Shown one piece after another: positions 24,022 through 31,270 of a stretch of 64,000 nucleotides of DNA. The stretch spans positions 94,247 to 158,246 of the forward strand of contig NZ_SOPW01000005.1 in NCBI RefSeq assembly GCF_004402015.1. Reading direction: 5' to 3'. The position numbers and the translations under genes are program-made. This DNA comes from Filobacillus milosensis. Lineage in GTDB: Bacteria > Bacillota > Bacilli > Bacillales > Alkalibacillaceae. Below the pieces are notes generated by a model. It was not told the DNA's origin. It saw only the letters and a list, made by a program, of their open reading frames with translations, and ran no database searches. How positions within the stretch are numbered: the first letter of the stretch is position 1; the number at the start of each line of letters is the position of its first letter.

Positions 24022-24507
24022 ATGACCAATAAAATCACCATTAGAAAAGCTATTCAAAATGACATTCCATATATACAAAAAGTGGCAAAAGAAACCTGGC
24101 ACAATACATATGACGGTTTAATTCCAAGAGAGATTCAAGATGAGTTTATTAGTCGTGCCTATTCAGATGAGACGATGAAAGCAAAAGTAGAGCACTCCAT
24201 TTTGTTTGTTGCAGAACTAAAAGGGGAGATTGTTGGTTATTCTAATTTTTTTACAGATGGAGAACGCGCTGATTTAGGTGCAATTTATATTTTGCCTCAC
24301 GCGCAAGGTAAGGGTGTTGGCACGATGCTGCTTGATGCCGGCATAAAAGAATTGAAACAGTTCGATAGAATTTTTGTCGAAGTGGAGAAGGGGAACACGG
24401 TTGGAGAACAATTTTATGAAGCTAAGGGCTTTGAATTAATTGAAGAATATGATGAGGATTTCTTTGGATATATGTTAAAAACTAAGCGGATGGCACTAAA
24501 CATTTAA
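24022..24507 (+). CDS. GNAT N-acetyltransferase
   Basis: A 161-residue GNAT protein of the COG0456-like class: ITIRKAIQNDIPYIQKVAKETWHNTYDGLIP, then the acetyl-CoA loop LPHAQGKGVGTMLLDAG and FVEVEKGNTVGEQFYEAKGFEL. Members with ETWHxTYxxLIP are common in Bacillus, and some acetylate polyamines or amino acids; no substrate can be named. Start ATG 24022 behind ACGGAGGG. Confidence 0.85.
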   Translation: MTNKITIRKAIQNDIPYIQKVAKETWHNTYDGLIPREIQDEFISRAYSDETMKAKVEHSILFVAELKGEIVGYSNFFTDGERADLGAIYILPHAQGKGVGTMLLDAGIKELKQFDRIFVEVEKGNTVGEQFYEAKGFELIEEYDEDFFGYMLKTKRMALNI

Positions 24508-24522
24508 GGGTGGTAGATTTGG

Positions 24523-24787
24523 ATGACCAAGGAAAGAATTGTATATATAAGCTTAGTTTTAGCTGCTCTACCGTTATTTTTACCTGGTCATTATGCGGAT
24601 GAAGGAATTAGTAGATATGAATATGCTTTCCTTTTCCATATACGTTAATTTATACTCTGGAACCCAATAATGTATGGCTGGGCTATAACCTATTTTCAGA
24701 TGAAATCAATTTTTCAGTAATGTCTTTCTTGCAATAATCGCAGGGGTTTTAGTAGATATATTTTATTTATTATATAAGAGATTATAG
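24523..24787 (+). pseudogene. frameshifted small membrane protein gene
   Basis: Starts with ATG at 24523 (MTKERIVYISLVLAALPL) and reads 41 codons to a TAA. The coding signal then continues in the next frame (YTLIYTLEPNNVWLGYNL), and after a second shift in the third frame (VFLAIIAGVLVDIFYLLYK) up to TAG at 24785-24787. Joined, these give a plausible two-TM protein of about 88 residues. Two shifts in 260 bases mean either recent decay or sequencing errors. A proper terminator still follows. Confidence 0.65.
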
Positions 24788-24820
24788 GAGTTCGTATATA
24801 ACAAACTCCTATTTTTTTAT
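24786..24820 (+). terminator. terminator behind the decayed gene
   Basis: AGGAGTT (24786-24792) pairs with AACTCCT (24804-24810), followed by ATTTTTTTAT. It overlaps the end of the convergent gene. Confidence 0.85.
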
Positions 24821-25441
24821 GTACGCTCCTAAATTAAATCCTTTAGGAAGAGGCTTCCCCTCGACCAGATATTGATAATCATTTTCTAAGTAATAGATTG
24901 CCTCACTTAATTGATCGTAAAATATTGGGACAATATCCAGTTCTTCAAAAGCGTAAACCTCAATATCATTAGCACCACATTTAAATGCTTCATTGATTCG
25001 GTGATTACCATTAATACAATAAAACTGATTATCTGTAAGTACTTGGCTTTTTACTATCATAACAGGATTCTTATGGTTGGGATTAATTTTGCTTGGATCT
25101 GTATTAACATTACCTTGATCGACGGCGTGAATAATATCGCCAGGGTTAAATATCGTTGGAGTCATTTGTTTTTCTTTAATTAACATTGTTGCTCCATCAA
25201 TATCTAAGGCATATTCAAAAATACCAGAAGGGAAATCGCCATATAATGAAAAAGTTTCTTTACCGACTGGATGATTTACGGGGTACTTTTCATTCAACAA
25301 TTCTTCAAGTTTATGTTCCCACCCTAAAGCTATTTTTGCCCCGATATCAGATGAGTTAGCGATTTCTTTAATTCGTGTTTTGACATGAACCTCTGGTCTG
25401 AAATGAAATGATTCTTGCTCATAATATGGGATTCTGCTCAC
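24809..25441 (-). CDS. ParB/Srx-fold-like protein, unknown
   Basis: A 210-residue soluble protein. The stretch FYCINGNHRINEAFKCGANDIEVYAFEE resembles the ParB/sulfiredoxin-like nuclease fold (G-x-H-R motif), in which this loop binds a nucleotide. The preceding residues (TPTIFNPGDIIHAVDQG) fit the first strand of that fold. Assignment is by motif only. Starts with GTG at 25441 behind GAGGT. A terminator-like hairpin in its leader suggests attenuation. Confidence 0.55.
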   Translation of the reverse strand: MSRIPYYEQESFHFRPEVHVKTRIKEIANSSDIGAKIALGWEHKLEELLNEKYPVNHPVGKETFSLYGDFPSGIFEYALDIDGATMLIKEKQMTPTIFNPGDIIHAVDQGNVNTDPSKINPNHKNPVMIVKSQVLTDNQFYCINGNHRINEAFKCGANDIEVYAFEELDIVPIFYDQLSEAIYYLENDYQYLVEGKPLPKGFNLGAYIKK

Positions 25442-25475
25442 AGTAAAACCTCGTTTCTTTTTTATAGATTACCAA

Positions 25476-25505
25476 GAAAAAAGCTACCCGCATAGAGCGG
25501 ATAGC
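25476..25505 (-). terminator. hairpin terminator in the leader of the 24809-25441 gene
   Basis: On the minus strand GCTATCCGC (25505-25497) pairs with GCGGGTAGC (25491-25483, one mismatch), followed by TTTTTTC. A TATAAT lies upstream at about 25530. It sits 35 bases before the gene's GTG. Confidence 0.65.
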
Positions 25506-25549
25506 GAATTGTAGTTATTTATTATAATATTTTGAAAATTTATATTAAA

Positions 25550-25579
25550 CGAAAGGTGAAGGCGACCTTCAGCCTTTCG
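25550..25579 (-). terminator. terminator of the 29-residue protein gene
   Basis: On the minus strand CGAAAGGCTGAAGG (25579-25566) pairs with CCTTCACCTTTCG (25562-25550) with one bulge, followed by TTTAATAT. Confidence 0.8.
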
Positions 25580-25614
25580 TGTATGATGTCATAAAATTGA
25601 GTAGTGTTAAGATT

Positions 25615-25704
25615 TTATTTTTGTTTCTTGTTGAATTTTTGTTCTCTGATGTATTGATCGCGCATGTCTTTGATGCGAGTTGTTGTTGAGCTAATATCAA
25701 ACAT
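25615..25704 (-). CDS. very small protein, MFDI family (copy 1)
   Basis: A 29-codon gene, MFDISSTTTRIKDMRDQY then a basic tail ending KFNKKQK. It has the perfect site AGGAGGG 7 bases before the ATG, a TATAAT at 25752-25747 upstream and its own strong terminator, so it is very probably translated. It is clearly paralogous to the next gene upstream: both read MFDI, then T-R-[IM]-x-D-[MI]-R. Charged and amphipathic; function unknown. Confidence 0.7.
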   Translation of the reverse strand: MFDISSTTTRIKDMRDQYIREQKFNKKQK

Positions 25705-25774
25705 TAAAATCCCTCCTATGGCTAAAATTTCCTTAAGCCAAACGTTATTATAGTACCGAGATTGAATCTTGGCT

Positions 25775-25790
25775 TCAGACTTAAGTCTGA
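25775..25790. promoter_or_regulatory. perfect 16-bp palindrome upstream of the MFDI gene
   Basis: TCAGACTTAAGTCTGA is a perfect palindrome just upstream of the predicted promoter (-10 at 25752-25747), so it is a candidate operator. Confidence 0.45.
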
Positions 25791-25830
25791 TTTTTGGACT
25801 TTCTTGGAAATCTTTTCACATTTTGTTCAA

Positions 25831-25860
25831 GAAAGAGTATCGGGGAGCCAATACTCTTTC
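25831..25860. terminator. hairpin downstream of MFDI copy 2
   Basis: GAAAGAGTAT (25831-25840) pairs perfectly with ATACTCTTTC (25851-25860). No T-tract follows on either strand, so it may be a stabiliser rather than a terminator. Confidence 0.5.
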
Positions 25861-25861
25861 C

Positions 25862-26014
25862 CTAAGCCAGTTTACCCTGTGGCTTTTTAGTAAAAACATT
25901 TCGGAAAATGTGTGGTTTGTGAGTTTTGTTTTCTTTGAACTTTTGTCGTTGATCCATACATTCATTTCTAATATCATTCATTCTTGTTAAATTCGCATTA
26001 TATATATCAAACAT
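25862..26014 (-). CDS. very small protein, MFDI family (copy 2)
   Basis: A 50-codon gene starting MFDIYNANLTRMNDIRNE, with a longer basic tail than copy 1 (KTHKPHIFRNVFTKKPQGK). Site GGAGG lies 8 bases before the ATG. The first 25 residues align with copy 1 at nearly every second position. No signal peptide or membrane segment. Upstream there is a plausible promoter (TTCAGA, 17 bases, TAAACT). Function unknown. Confidence 0.65.
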   Translation of the reverse strand: MFDIYNANLTRMNDIRNECMDQRQKFKENKTHKPHIFRNVFTKKPQGKLA

Positions 26015-26217
26015 CTTTAAAACCTCCATTTGTTATCTTCTACTCATAGTTTACGTGGTAGAGGGGTTTTTCTGAACGGTATGCAGATTGATTTACGCTC
26101 ATTCTAAAGGCTGATTTTAGCGTCAGACCCTTGGTATATTAGGGTTTATAGCCTGAATAGTGAGAAAATTCCGGAGGTTTTGATATACTAATACAAACAG
26201 CGGAGGGAGAAGTGCTT

Positions 26218-26592
26218 ATGATAAAAACAAATGACATTTTCACATGGGAGCGAACATTTACTAACGATGATGTTATTGAGTTCGGAAAAATTTCAGGGGA
26301 TCAGGGTAATCACCATGTCGAACCTGATGAAAAAGGAAGATTAATGGTCCAGGGATTATTAACAGCCAGTATAGCCACGAAAATTGGTGGGGATTTGAAT
26401 TACATAGCACGAGAGATGGTTAACGAATTTATTCGACCTGTATTTACTGGCGACACGATCACATGCGAGCTGAAATTGACAAAGGTTGAGCAGCAAGAAG
26501 GTCGCAAACGGATAGAAATGATATCGACATATACGAATCAACATGGCAAAGAAGTATTGACGGGGTCAAGTCACGGGATTGTTCGTGATTAA
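26218..26592 (+). CDS. MaoC-like hotdog-fold dehydratase
   Basis: A 124-residue single-hotdog protein. The hydratase-2 motif G-D-x-N-P-x-H appears in modified form as SGDQGNHHV, followed by GLLTASIATKIG, as in (R)-specific enoyl-CoA hydratases. ATP-independent hydration of an acyl thioester is the family reaction; the modified motif leaves the substrate open. The ATG at 26218 is 8 bases behind GGAGGGAG; the GTG at 26212 is too close. Single gene with its own terminator. Confidence 0.75.
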   Translation: MIKTNDIFTWERTFTNDDVIEFGKISGDQGNHHVEPDEKGRLMVQGLLTASIATKIGGDLNYIAREMVNEFIRPVFTGDTITCELKLTKVEQQEGRKRIEMISTYTNQHGKEVLTGSSHGIVRD

Positions 26593-26604
26593 ATAAAGAG
26601 TATG

Positions 26605-26648
26605 AAAAGAACTTAGATCGTTTAATATATCTAAGTCCTTTTCTTTTA
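26605..26648. terminator. bidirectional terminator
   Basis: AAAAGAACTTAGAT pairs with ATCTAAGTCCTTTT (one mismatch) and TCTTTT follows. It lies between the convergent MaoC-like and lipoprotein genes. Confidence 0.8.
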
Positions 26649-27134
26649 GTTGCTAAATGTTTCAACAGATTCAATACCATTTAAAATAACGGTGACATCA
26701 TCTGAATGTTTTTGTTCGGTTGTTATATGGAAGTAAAACTTCTCACTGGAGGAAGCGGGAAGGTGGTTTTGCTCTTGGTCTTTTGAAAACTTAATGTTAT
26801 AGCTATGCTTATTAAGTGAACTAAATCCAATTTCTCCACCAACTGTATTATTTAAAGAGTAAGACGCGGTAATTTGGGCTACTGCGTGTTTCTTATTTCG
26901 TTCAACTATCTCAGCCATATAAAATGTGTGACCATTCAAGCTTGCTAAAATAATTTCCTCATCATTAATAGTCTGGATGAGAGTTAATTCATGAGAAGGG
27001 GAGGTATGATGATCAAGAGCCTCTTCTTTAGAATCAAACCATTCTAAATCAGATAAATGATCGTCTTTAAACTCATCCTTACACCCTGCCATCAATAATG
27101 AAAACACTAACAGTGCAGTGAGTAACTTATACAC
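26646..27134 (-). CDS. lipoprotein, unknown function
   Basis: A 162-residue lipoprotein precursor with lipobox LMAGC (Cys18). The mature domain is strand-rich (GHTFYMAEIVERNKKHAVAQITASYSL). I do not recognise it. Start GTG at 27134, 9 bases behind AAAGGAGTG. It starts 15 bases after the stop of the 55-residue membrane protein gene on the same strand, so the two form an operon. Confidence 0.75.
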   Translation of the reverse strand: MYKLLTALLVFSLLMAGCKDEFKDDHLSDLEWFDSKEEALDHHTSPSHELTLIQTINDEEIILASLNGHTFYMAEIVERNKKHAVAQITASYSLNNTVGGEIGFSSLNKHSYNIKFSKDQEQNHLPASSSEKFYFHITTEQKHSDDVTVILNGIESVETFSN

Positions 27135-27149
27135 AAAAGCACACTCCTT

Positions 27150-27317
27150 TTAACCATCTAAATCTTTATCCAAAAAGCTTTTAATTTCTTTTTTCTCAAT
27201 CCCTAAATGATCTTTAATATCTTCTAAATCATCCATTAATATTTTTGTGTTGTACCATGCAAATATTGAACAAAACATTGCCGCGAAAACTAAAATCACA
27301 AGTAAGATTTCGAACAT
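27150..27317 (-). CDS. 55-residue single-TM protein
   Basis: Frame MFEILLVILVFAAMFCSIFAWYN: one membrane helix at about residues 4-22, then a charged helical tail (MDDLEDIKDHLGIEKKEIKS). Binding site AAGAGGTG 6 bases before the ATG. The lipoprotein gene follows directly. The layout, one TM plus an amphipathic helix, resembles small accessory membrane proteins; no function known. Confidence 0.68.
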   Translation of the reverse strand: MFEILLVILVFAAMFCSIFAWYNTKILMDDLEDIKDHLGIEKKEIKSFLDKDLDG

Positions 27318-27335
27318 TTTAAACACCTCTTATGT

Positions 27336-27371
27336 AAAAATACACATGAGAATGTCTTCCCATGTGTATTT
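27336..27371 (-). terminator. terminator of floT
   Basis: On the minus strand AAATACACATG (27371-27361) pairs with CATGTGTATTT (27348-27338), followed by TTACAT. Confidence 0.85.
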
Positions 27372-27383
27372 CTTATCTTTCGA

Positions 27384-28928
27384 TTATTCTTTATTTGATT
27401 CTTGCTGTGTTGCTTCTTCCTCTTCTTCAAGAGTTAATAAATCGCTGGACGATTCTTTAGATTCTTCTTTTTCATCTGCTTCGCGAATCACGGTATGTGT
27501 GTTTCCGCGGTTAGCGAGGTCTGATAAAAGTTTTGAAATATCAATTCCTGTTAAGTCTTTTAATGGCTCCTGAATTTGTGCCATTGTGCTTGTTACTTGT
27601 TGTCCATAAGCATTGACGCCATTTCCATTTCCACTATCAATGACTTTAACAGAATCAATGTTAGCAAGTGGCTGTGCAATTTCGCGTGCATAAGCTGGAA
27701 GCATTTCGATGAGTTTCTCAGCAATGACAACGTCACCATGTTCAGAGATTGCTTCAGCTAGCTTACGTCTAGCCTCTGCTTCTGCTTCACCTTTTTCACG
27801 GATAACTTCTGCTTCAGCAAGACCTTGTTCACGATTAATTTTAGCTTTTGTTTCCCCATCAATTTGTGCTTTTCTTGCTTCTGCTTCAGCTGTTTTAGTT
27901 GTTTCATAGTAATCAGCGTCAGCTTTTGCTTTACGTACCTTAGCTTCTTCTTCCTCTAGCTTAACTAGGCGTTCGCGCTCTAGGTGTTTCAAGCGTAGGT
28001 CCTCTTCTTTTTGTTGAGCGATTAATTTCAATTCTTCTTCCTGAACTTGTTTGTCTAATCGAGCTTTTTCTAACTGGTATGACTGCTCTGATTTCGCACG
28101 AGCACGTTCAGTTTCTTCTTTGATTGCTGCATCTTTTAAGTCTTTGGACTTCTTCGATTCAGCAATTTCAGTCTGACGTTCAAATTCTTGTTCTTTCGCT
28201 TCTTGATCGTTCGTCGCACGGTGAATACGTGTTTCTTTATCCGCGTCTGATTCTGCTAATTCAGCACGTTTACGAGCTTCCGCAATACGTGGACGACCTA
28301 AGTTATCTAAATAACCGTTTTCTTCATCAGCATCACGTAAGTCTTGTAAACCTAGAGATGTGATTTTGAAACCCATTTCATCTAATTGTTGTTGGGCAAC
28401 CTCTGTTACTTGTCGGTTAAATTCTTCACGGTCTTCATTAATCTGTTCGACCGTCATTTTTGATAAAATCGCACGCAGATTCGCGTTTAAAACTTCCGAA
28501 ATCTCTTCTTCTTGTTCTTTCTGTTTCTTGCCCAGGAATTGCTCAGCATATAGTGCAATACCTTTTAACGTGTCGGCTACTTTTACCATAGCAACGGCAT
28601 CAGCAACAATTGGAACGCCGCCATTCGTGTAGACACGCGGTGTCGTTAGTTTTAACTGAAACGAGTTTAAGTCTACCGGTGTTGCTGTTTGGTGCATTTT
28701 AAGTAAATGTCCACCACCACGAATAATCTTCATGGAACGACCTTCATCGTCGGTAAATATGTTTGTTTCTTTTTCCGGGTTACCTAATCTAGGACCCGCA
28801 ATAATTAGTGCTTCGTTTGATTTCGCTGTCTTGTAGCGAAATTTCATCCAAACCCACCACAAAACCCCTAAGATTGCAGCGACGACCAATACAGGGATTA
28901 AAATCATGAAAAAGCCAACAATCTTCAT
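27384..28928 (-). CDS. floT: flotillin-like protein FloT
   Basis: A 514-residue flotillin. An N-terminal hydrophobic anchor (residues 4-28) is followed by the SPFH/band-7 domain (about 35-210) and a long Glu/Ala-rich coiled coil (about 215-400) with many AEAE repeats, then a C-terminal oligomerisation segment and an acidic tail. In Bacillus FloT organises membrane microdomains and affects fluidity and signalling. The partner NfeD gene (yuaF) usually next to it is missing here. Start ATG behind GGGGGAAT. Confidence 0.92.
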   Translation of the reverse strand: MKIVGFFMILIPVLVVAAILGVLWWVWMKFRYKTAKSNEALIIAGPRLGNPEKETNIFTDDEGRSMKIIRGGGHLLKMHQTATPVDLNSFQLKLTTPRVYTNGGVPIVADAVAMVKVADTLKGIALYAEQFLGKKQKEQEEEISEVLNANLRAILSKMTVEQINEDREEFNRQVTEVAQQQLDEMGFKITSLGLQDLRDADEENGYLDNLGRPRIAEARKRAELAESDADKETRIHRATNDQEAKEQEFERQTEIAESKKSKDLKDAAIKEETERARAKSEQSYQLEKARLDKQVQEEELKLIAQQKEEDLRLKHLERERLVKLEEEEAKVRKAKADADYYETTKTAEAEARKAQIDGETKAKINREQGLAEAEVIREKGEAEAEARRKLAEAISEHGDVVIAEKLIEMLPAYAREIAQPLANIDSVKVIDSGNGNGVNAYGQQVTSTMAQIQEPLKDLTGIDISKLLSDLANRGNTHTVIREADEKEESKESSSDLLTLEEEEEATQQESNKE

Positions 28929-29121
28929 GTGCTTATTCCCCCAAATAATTATTTAACACCGAAAAACTTATGTATAAGGTGTTATTAACAAATTCTTTAT
29001 AAGATTAACATAATTTACATAATTCTTACAATATGTTATTGATGTGTAATTATTGTGAAAATATAGTAATTAATAGTGGTACTAAAAATGTATTAAAGGT
29101 AAGTGTTGATTATTAACCTTC

Positions 29122-29382
29122 TTATACACAACTTATTAACATCATCCACAGATAAAAACATTAAAATCGAAATTATCCACACGGAAATGTGGTTATCTCA
29201 ACATTATCTTGAGTTATCCGCAAGTTTTCCATAAGCTATCCCCAATAAATGTAGATTTGTCCCCATATATTCACAGGTTTATCAACAGACTGTGTGTAAA
29301 TGAGTATTTTTCACACTATTTCATCAAAAACTTTCAAAAATCGTTGTGCATAAGTTCAGCAATCGACAACTTCTGTGAATAA
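29122..29382. promoter_or_regulatory. DnaA-box cluster
   Basis: The DnaA box TTATNCACA is matched exactly at 29122-29130 and 29173-29181 (plus) and at 29345-29353 and 29374-29382 (minus). One-mismatch copies lie at 29142, 29214, 29267, 29279 and 29291 (minus). The surrounding 450-bp gap (28929-29382) is very AT-rich and has no gene. Confidence 0.7.
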
Positions 29383-30477
29383 CTAGCTGATGTGAATTTG
29401 ATAATTTGGGTTGTTTTTGTTTTCGCGATAAAAATTCACCATAACTGGTGCCACATCTTTAAAATCAGGGCATTCAATACCAGAACCTTTTAGATCTTGT
29501 TGGGCCTGTGTACAATCGTATTCAGCGATGAGACGTGAGTAGTCGAGTGACTCCTTCTCGACACGAAGCCATTTACGCATGTAGCTTAGTGAAAGTCCTG
29601 CTTTAGCAACCCTAGTTGGTATGGTGCCTTTAGGCATTCGCTTCAAGTATTCCTCCATCAACATCGCGTAAACGTCTCTCATCGGGTATGGGTTGGGATC
29701 GGTTAAATGATATGTTCGACCTGCAGATACCTCGGCATGAGCCAGATAAACTGTTGCGAGAAAAATATAGTCAACTGGGACGAAGTTGCCATATGCCTGG
29801 CTTTTCCCTATGTATGGGATGAAGGGAAATTTTTTTAATGAATCAAATAAATTTAACATAAAGTACGGGCCGTCAAACTTAATGGTTTCGCCTGTTTTGG
29901 AATCGCCGCATACTACACCTGGGCGTATAATCGTTGTGGGTACTTGTTCTTTAAGTGCGTCGACTAATACTTCGGCTTCGTATTTGGTGCTTTCATAATG
30001 GTTTTTAAATGTTTGTCCTTGATCGAGCTCTGTTTCAAGAATTTTTCCTGTACGCTTGCCTGAAACGTAGGCTGTACTGAAGTAAATATATCGTTTTAGT
30101 GCTGTAAGTTTTTGCACCCAATCGTTAACATGACGTGTGCCATTTACATTTACGTTATAGGCAATGGCTTTTGGCACGGCTAAATCGTAGATTGCTGCTA
30201 AATGAAAGACGTGAGTGATTTGTTCTTGCAAATAGGGTTGAATGGATTCCTCAATCCCTAAGTCTGGTTGTGTAATATCCCCTGATAAAAGTTGAAATTG
30301 CTCAGATGATATATTCTCATCATTTGCGATGGACTGGACTACCTGCTCAGCTTTTTCCATCATATGAGGTAAAACGAGTAAGTAAATATGGTTCACTTCT
30401 TGCTTCCTGATGAGGTGGCGAATTAAGTTATTAGCAATGAAACCGGGAAATCCTGTAAAGAAGTAAGTGTTGGCCAT
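29383..30477 (-). CDS. extended SDR, fatty-acyl/thioester reductase-like (NAD_binding_4)
   Basis: A 364-residue extended short-chain dehydrogenase. The nucleotide-binding loop is TGFPGFIANNL near the N-terminus, HLAAIYDLAVP is the mid-domain strand, and YESTKYEAE carries the catalytic Tyr and Lys. The order and the phrase ITQPDLG are typical of the male-sterility/thioester-reductase group, which acts on acyl-CoA or acyl-carrier thioesters or on sugar-nucleotide-like substrates. The substrate is unknown. Start ATG 30477 behind AAGGAGC, 11 bases after the hydrolase gene: an operon. Confidence 0.8.
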   Translation of the reverse strand: MANTYFFTGFPGFIANNLIRHLIRKQEVNHIYLLVLPHMMEKAEQVVQSIANDENISSEQFQLLSGDITQPDLGIEESIQPYLQEQITHVFHLAAIYDLAVPKAIAYNVNVNGTRHVNDWVQKLTALKRYIYFSTAYVSGKRTGKILETELDQGQTFKNHYESTKYEAEVLVDALKEQVPTTIIRPGVVCGDSKTGETIKFDGPYFMLNLFDSLKKFPFIPYIGKSQAYGNFVPVDYIFLATVYLAHAEVSAGRTYHLTDPNPYPMRDVYAMLMEEYLKRMPKGTIPTRVAKAGLSLSYMRKWLRVEKESLDYSRLIAEYDCTQAQQDLKGSGIECPDFKDVAPVMVNFYRENKNNPNYQIHIS

Positions 30478-30488
30478 GGATTTGCTCC

Positions 30489-31016
30489 TTATCTATAGTC
30501 CTCTATATATTCTTCATATTCCAAAACTTCCATAGTATTCGTCCAATGTAGCGCTGTTCCAATAAAGTCTTTGATGTCTAATCCTTTCATTTCATAGGTA
30601 TCTTCATCATTCACTGTGCCAGTTGCGTCTTCAATAAAAGTGACTTTATAACCCCGGTCAAAGGCAGCAATAGCTGTGAATAGACAACAAAATTCTGTAT
30701 TAAATCCTGTTATGAACACGTGATCGACGTCCAGTTTATCTAAAGTCGCTGTTAAGTCGGTTTGATAAAAAGAACTTGGAGTCGATTTATCGATGGTGTA
30801 GTCGGCATAAGGTGCCAGGGGTTGATACAGTTTCGAACCTTCTGATTCTCGGTGAAGCGGACTTTCTTCTTCCTGATCAATGTGGCGCATGAAAATGACC
30901 GGCAGATTTTGGTGTTTAAAGTCTTGTATGATTTTTTCAATATTCTTTAGTTCTTCTGAAAAGTCCTTAGCGTTCACAATCCCGTTTTGTACGTCTATAA
31001 CAAGTAAAGCTTTCAT
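30489..31016 (-). CDS. isochorismatase-family cysteine hydrolase
   Basis: A 175-residue hydrolase with the family triad D8 (LVIDVQN), K77 (DKSTPSSF) and C110 (NTEFCC). The cis-peptide region ITGFNTEFC is typical of nicotinamidase/isochorismatase-like proteins. The usual reaction is hydrolysis of an amide or vinyl ether; the substrate is not evident. ATG 31016 behind AAAGGAG. It leads the operon with the SDR reductase and has a 20-bp periodic array in its upstream region. Confidence 0.85.
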   Translation of the reverse strand: MKALLVIDVQNGIVNAKDFSEELKNIEKIIQDFKHQNLPVIFMRHIDQEEESPLHRESEGSKLYQPLAPYADYTIDKSTPSSFYQTDLTATLDKLDVDHVFITGFNTEFCCLFTAIAAFDRGYKVTFIEDATGTVNDEDTYEMKGLDIKDFIGTALHWTNTMEVLEYEEYIEDYR

Positions 31017-31033
31017 GATAAAACTCCTTTAAA

Positions 31034-31108
31034 ACTAAGTATTAGTTATATAAACTTGAGTACTAAGCAAAAAACTTAAGTACTAAATTTTCAACTTGAG
31101 TAGTTAAC
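31034..31108. repeat. 20-bp periodic array, word ACTTGAGTACTAAG
   Basis: ACT(T)NAGTANTA words begin at 31034, 31054, 31074 and 31094, exactly 20 bases apart. Each contains an AGTACT-like palindrome. It lies between the divergent hydrolase and HEPN/CBS genes. Confidence 0.75.
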
Positions 31109-31270
31109 TAATTAATTCCATATACATTGGTTCCAATCCTGCAAAATTTGTAAATTTTTGTTTGGTGAACAGGAGTTGAGTTGTGGTCTAATGAAAAATA
31201 CAAGTGAAGAAGCTGGAAGAATGACATTTGGTTTTTAGTGTCACAATAATCCTATGAAAGGGGACGTGAC

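Noticed and set aside
29122..29382. Chromosomal origin oriC
   Set aside because: No dnaA, dnaN, recF, gyr or rpmH nearby; called a DnaA-box cluster instead.
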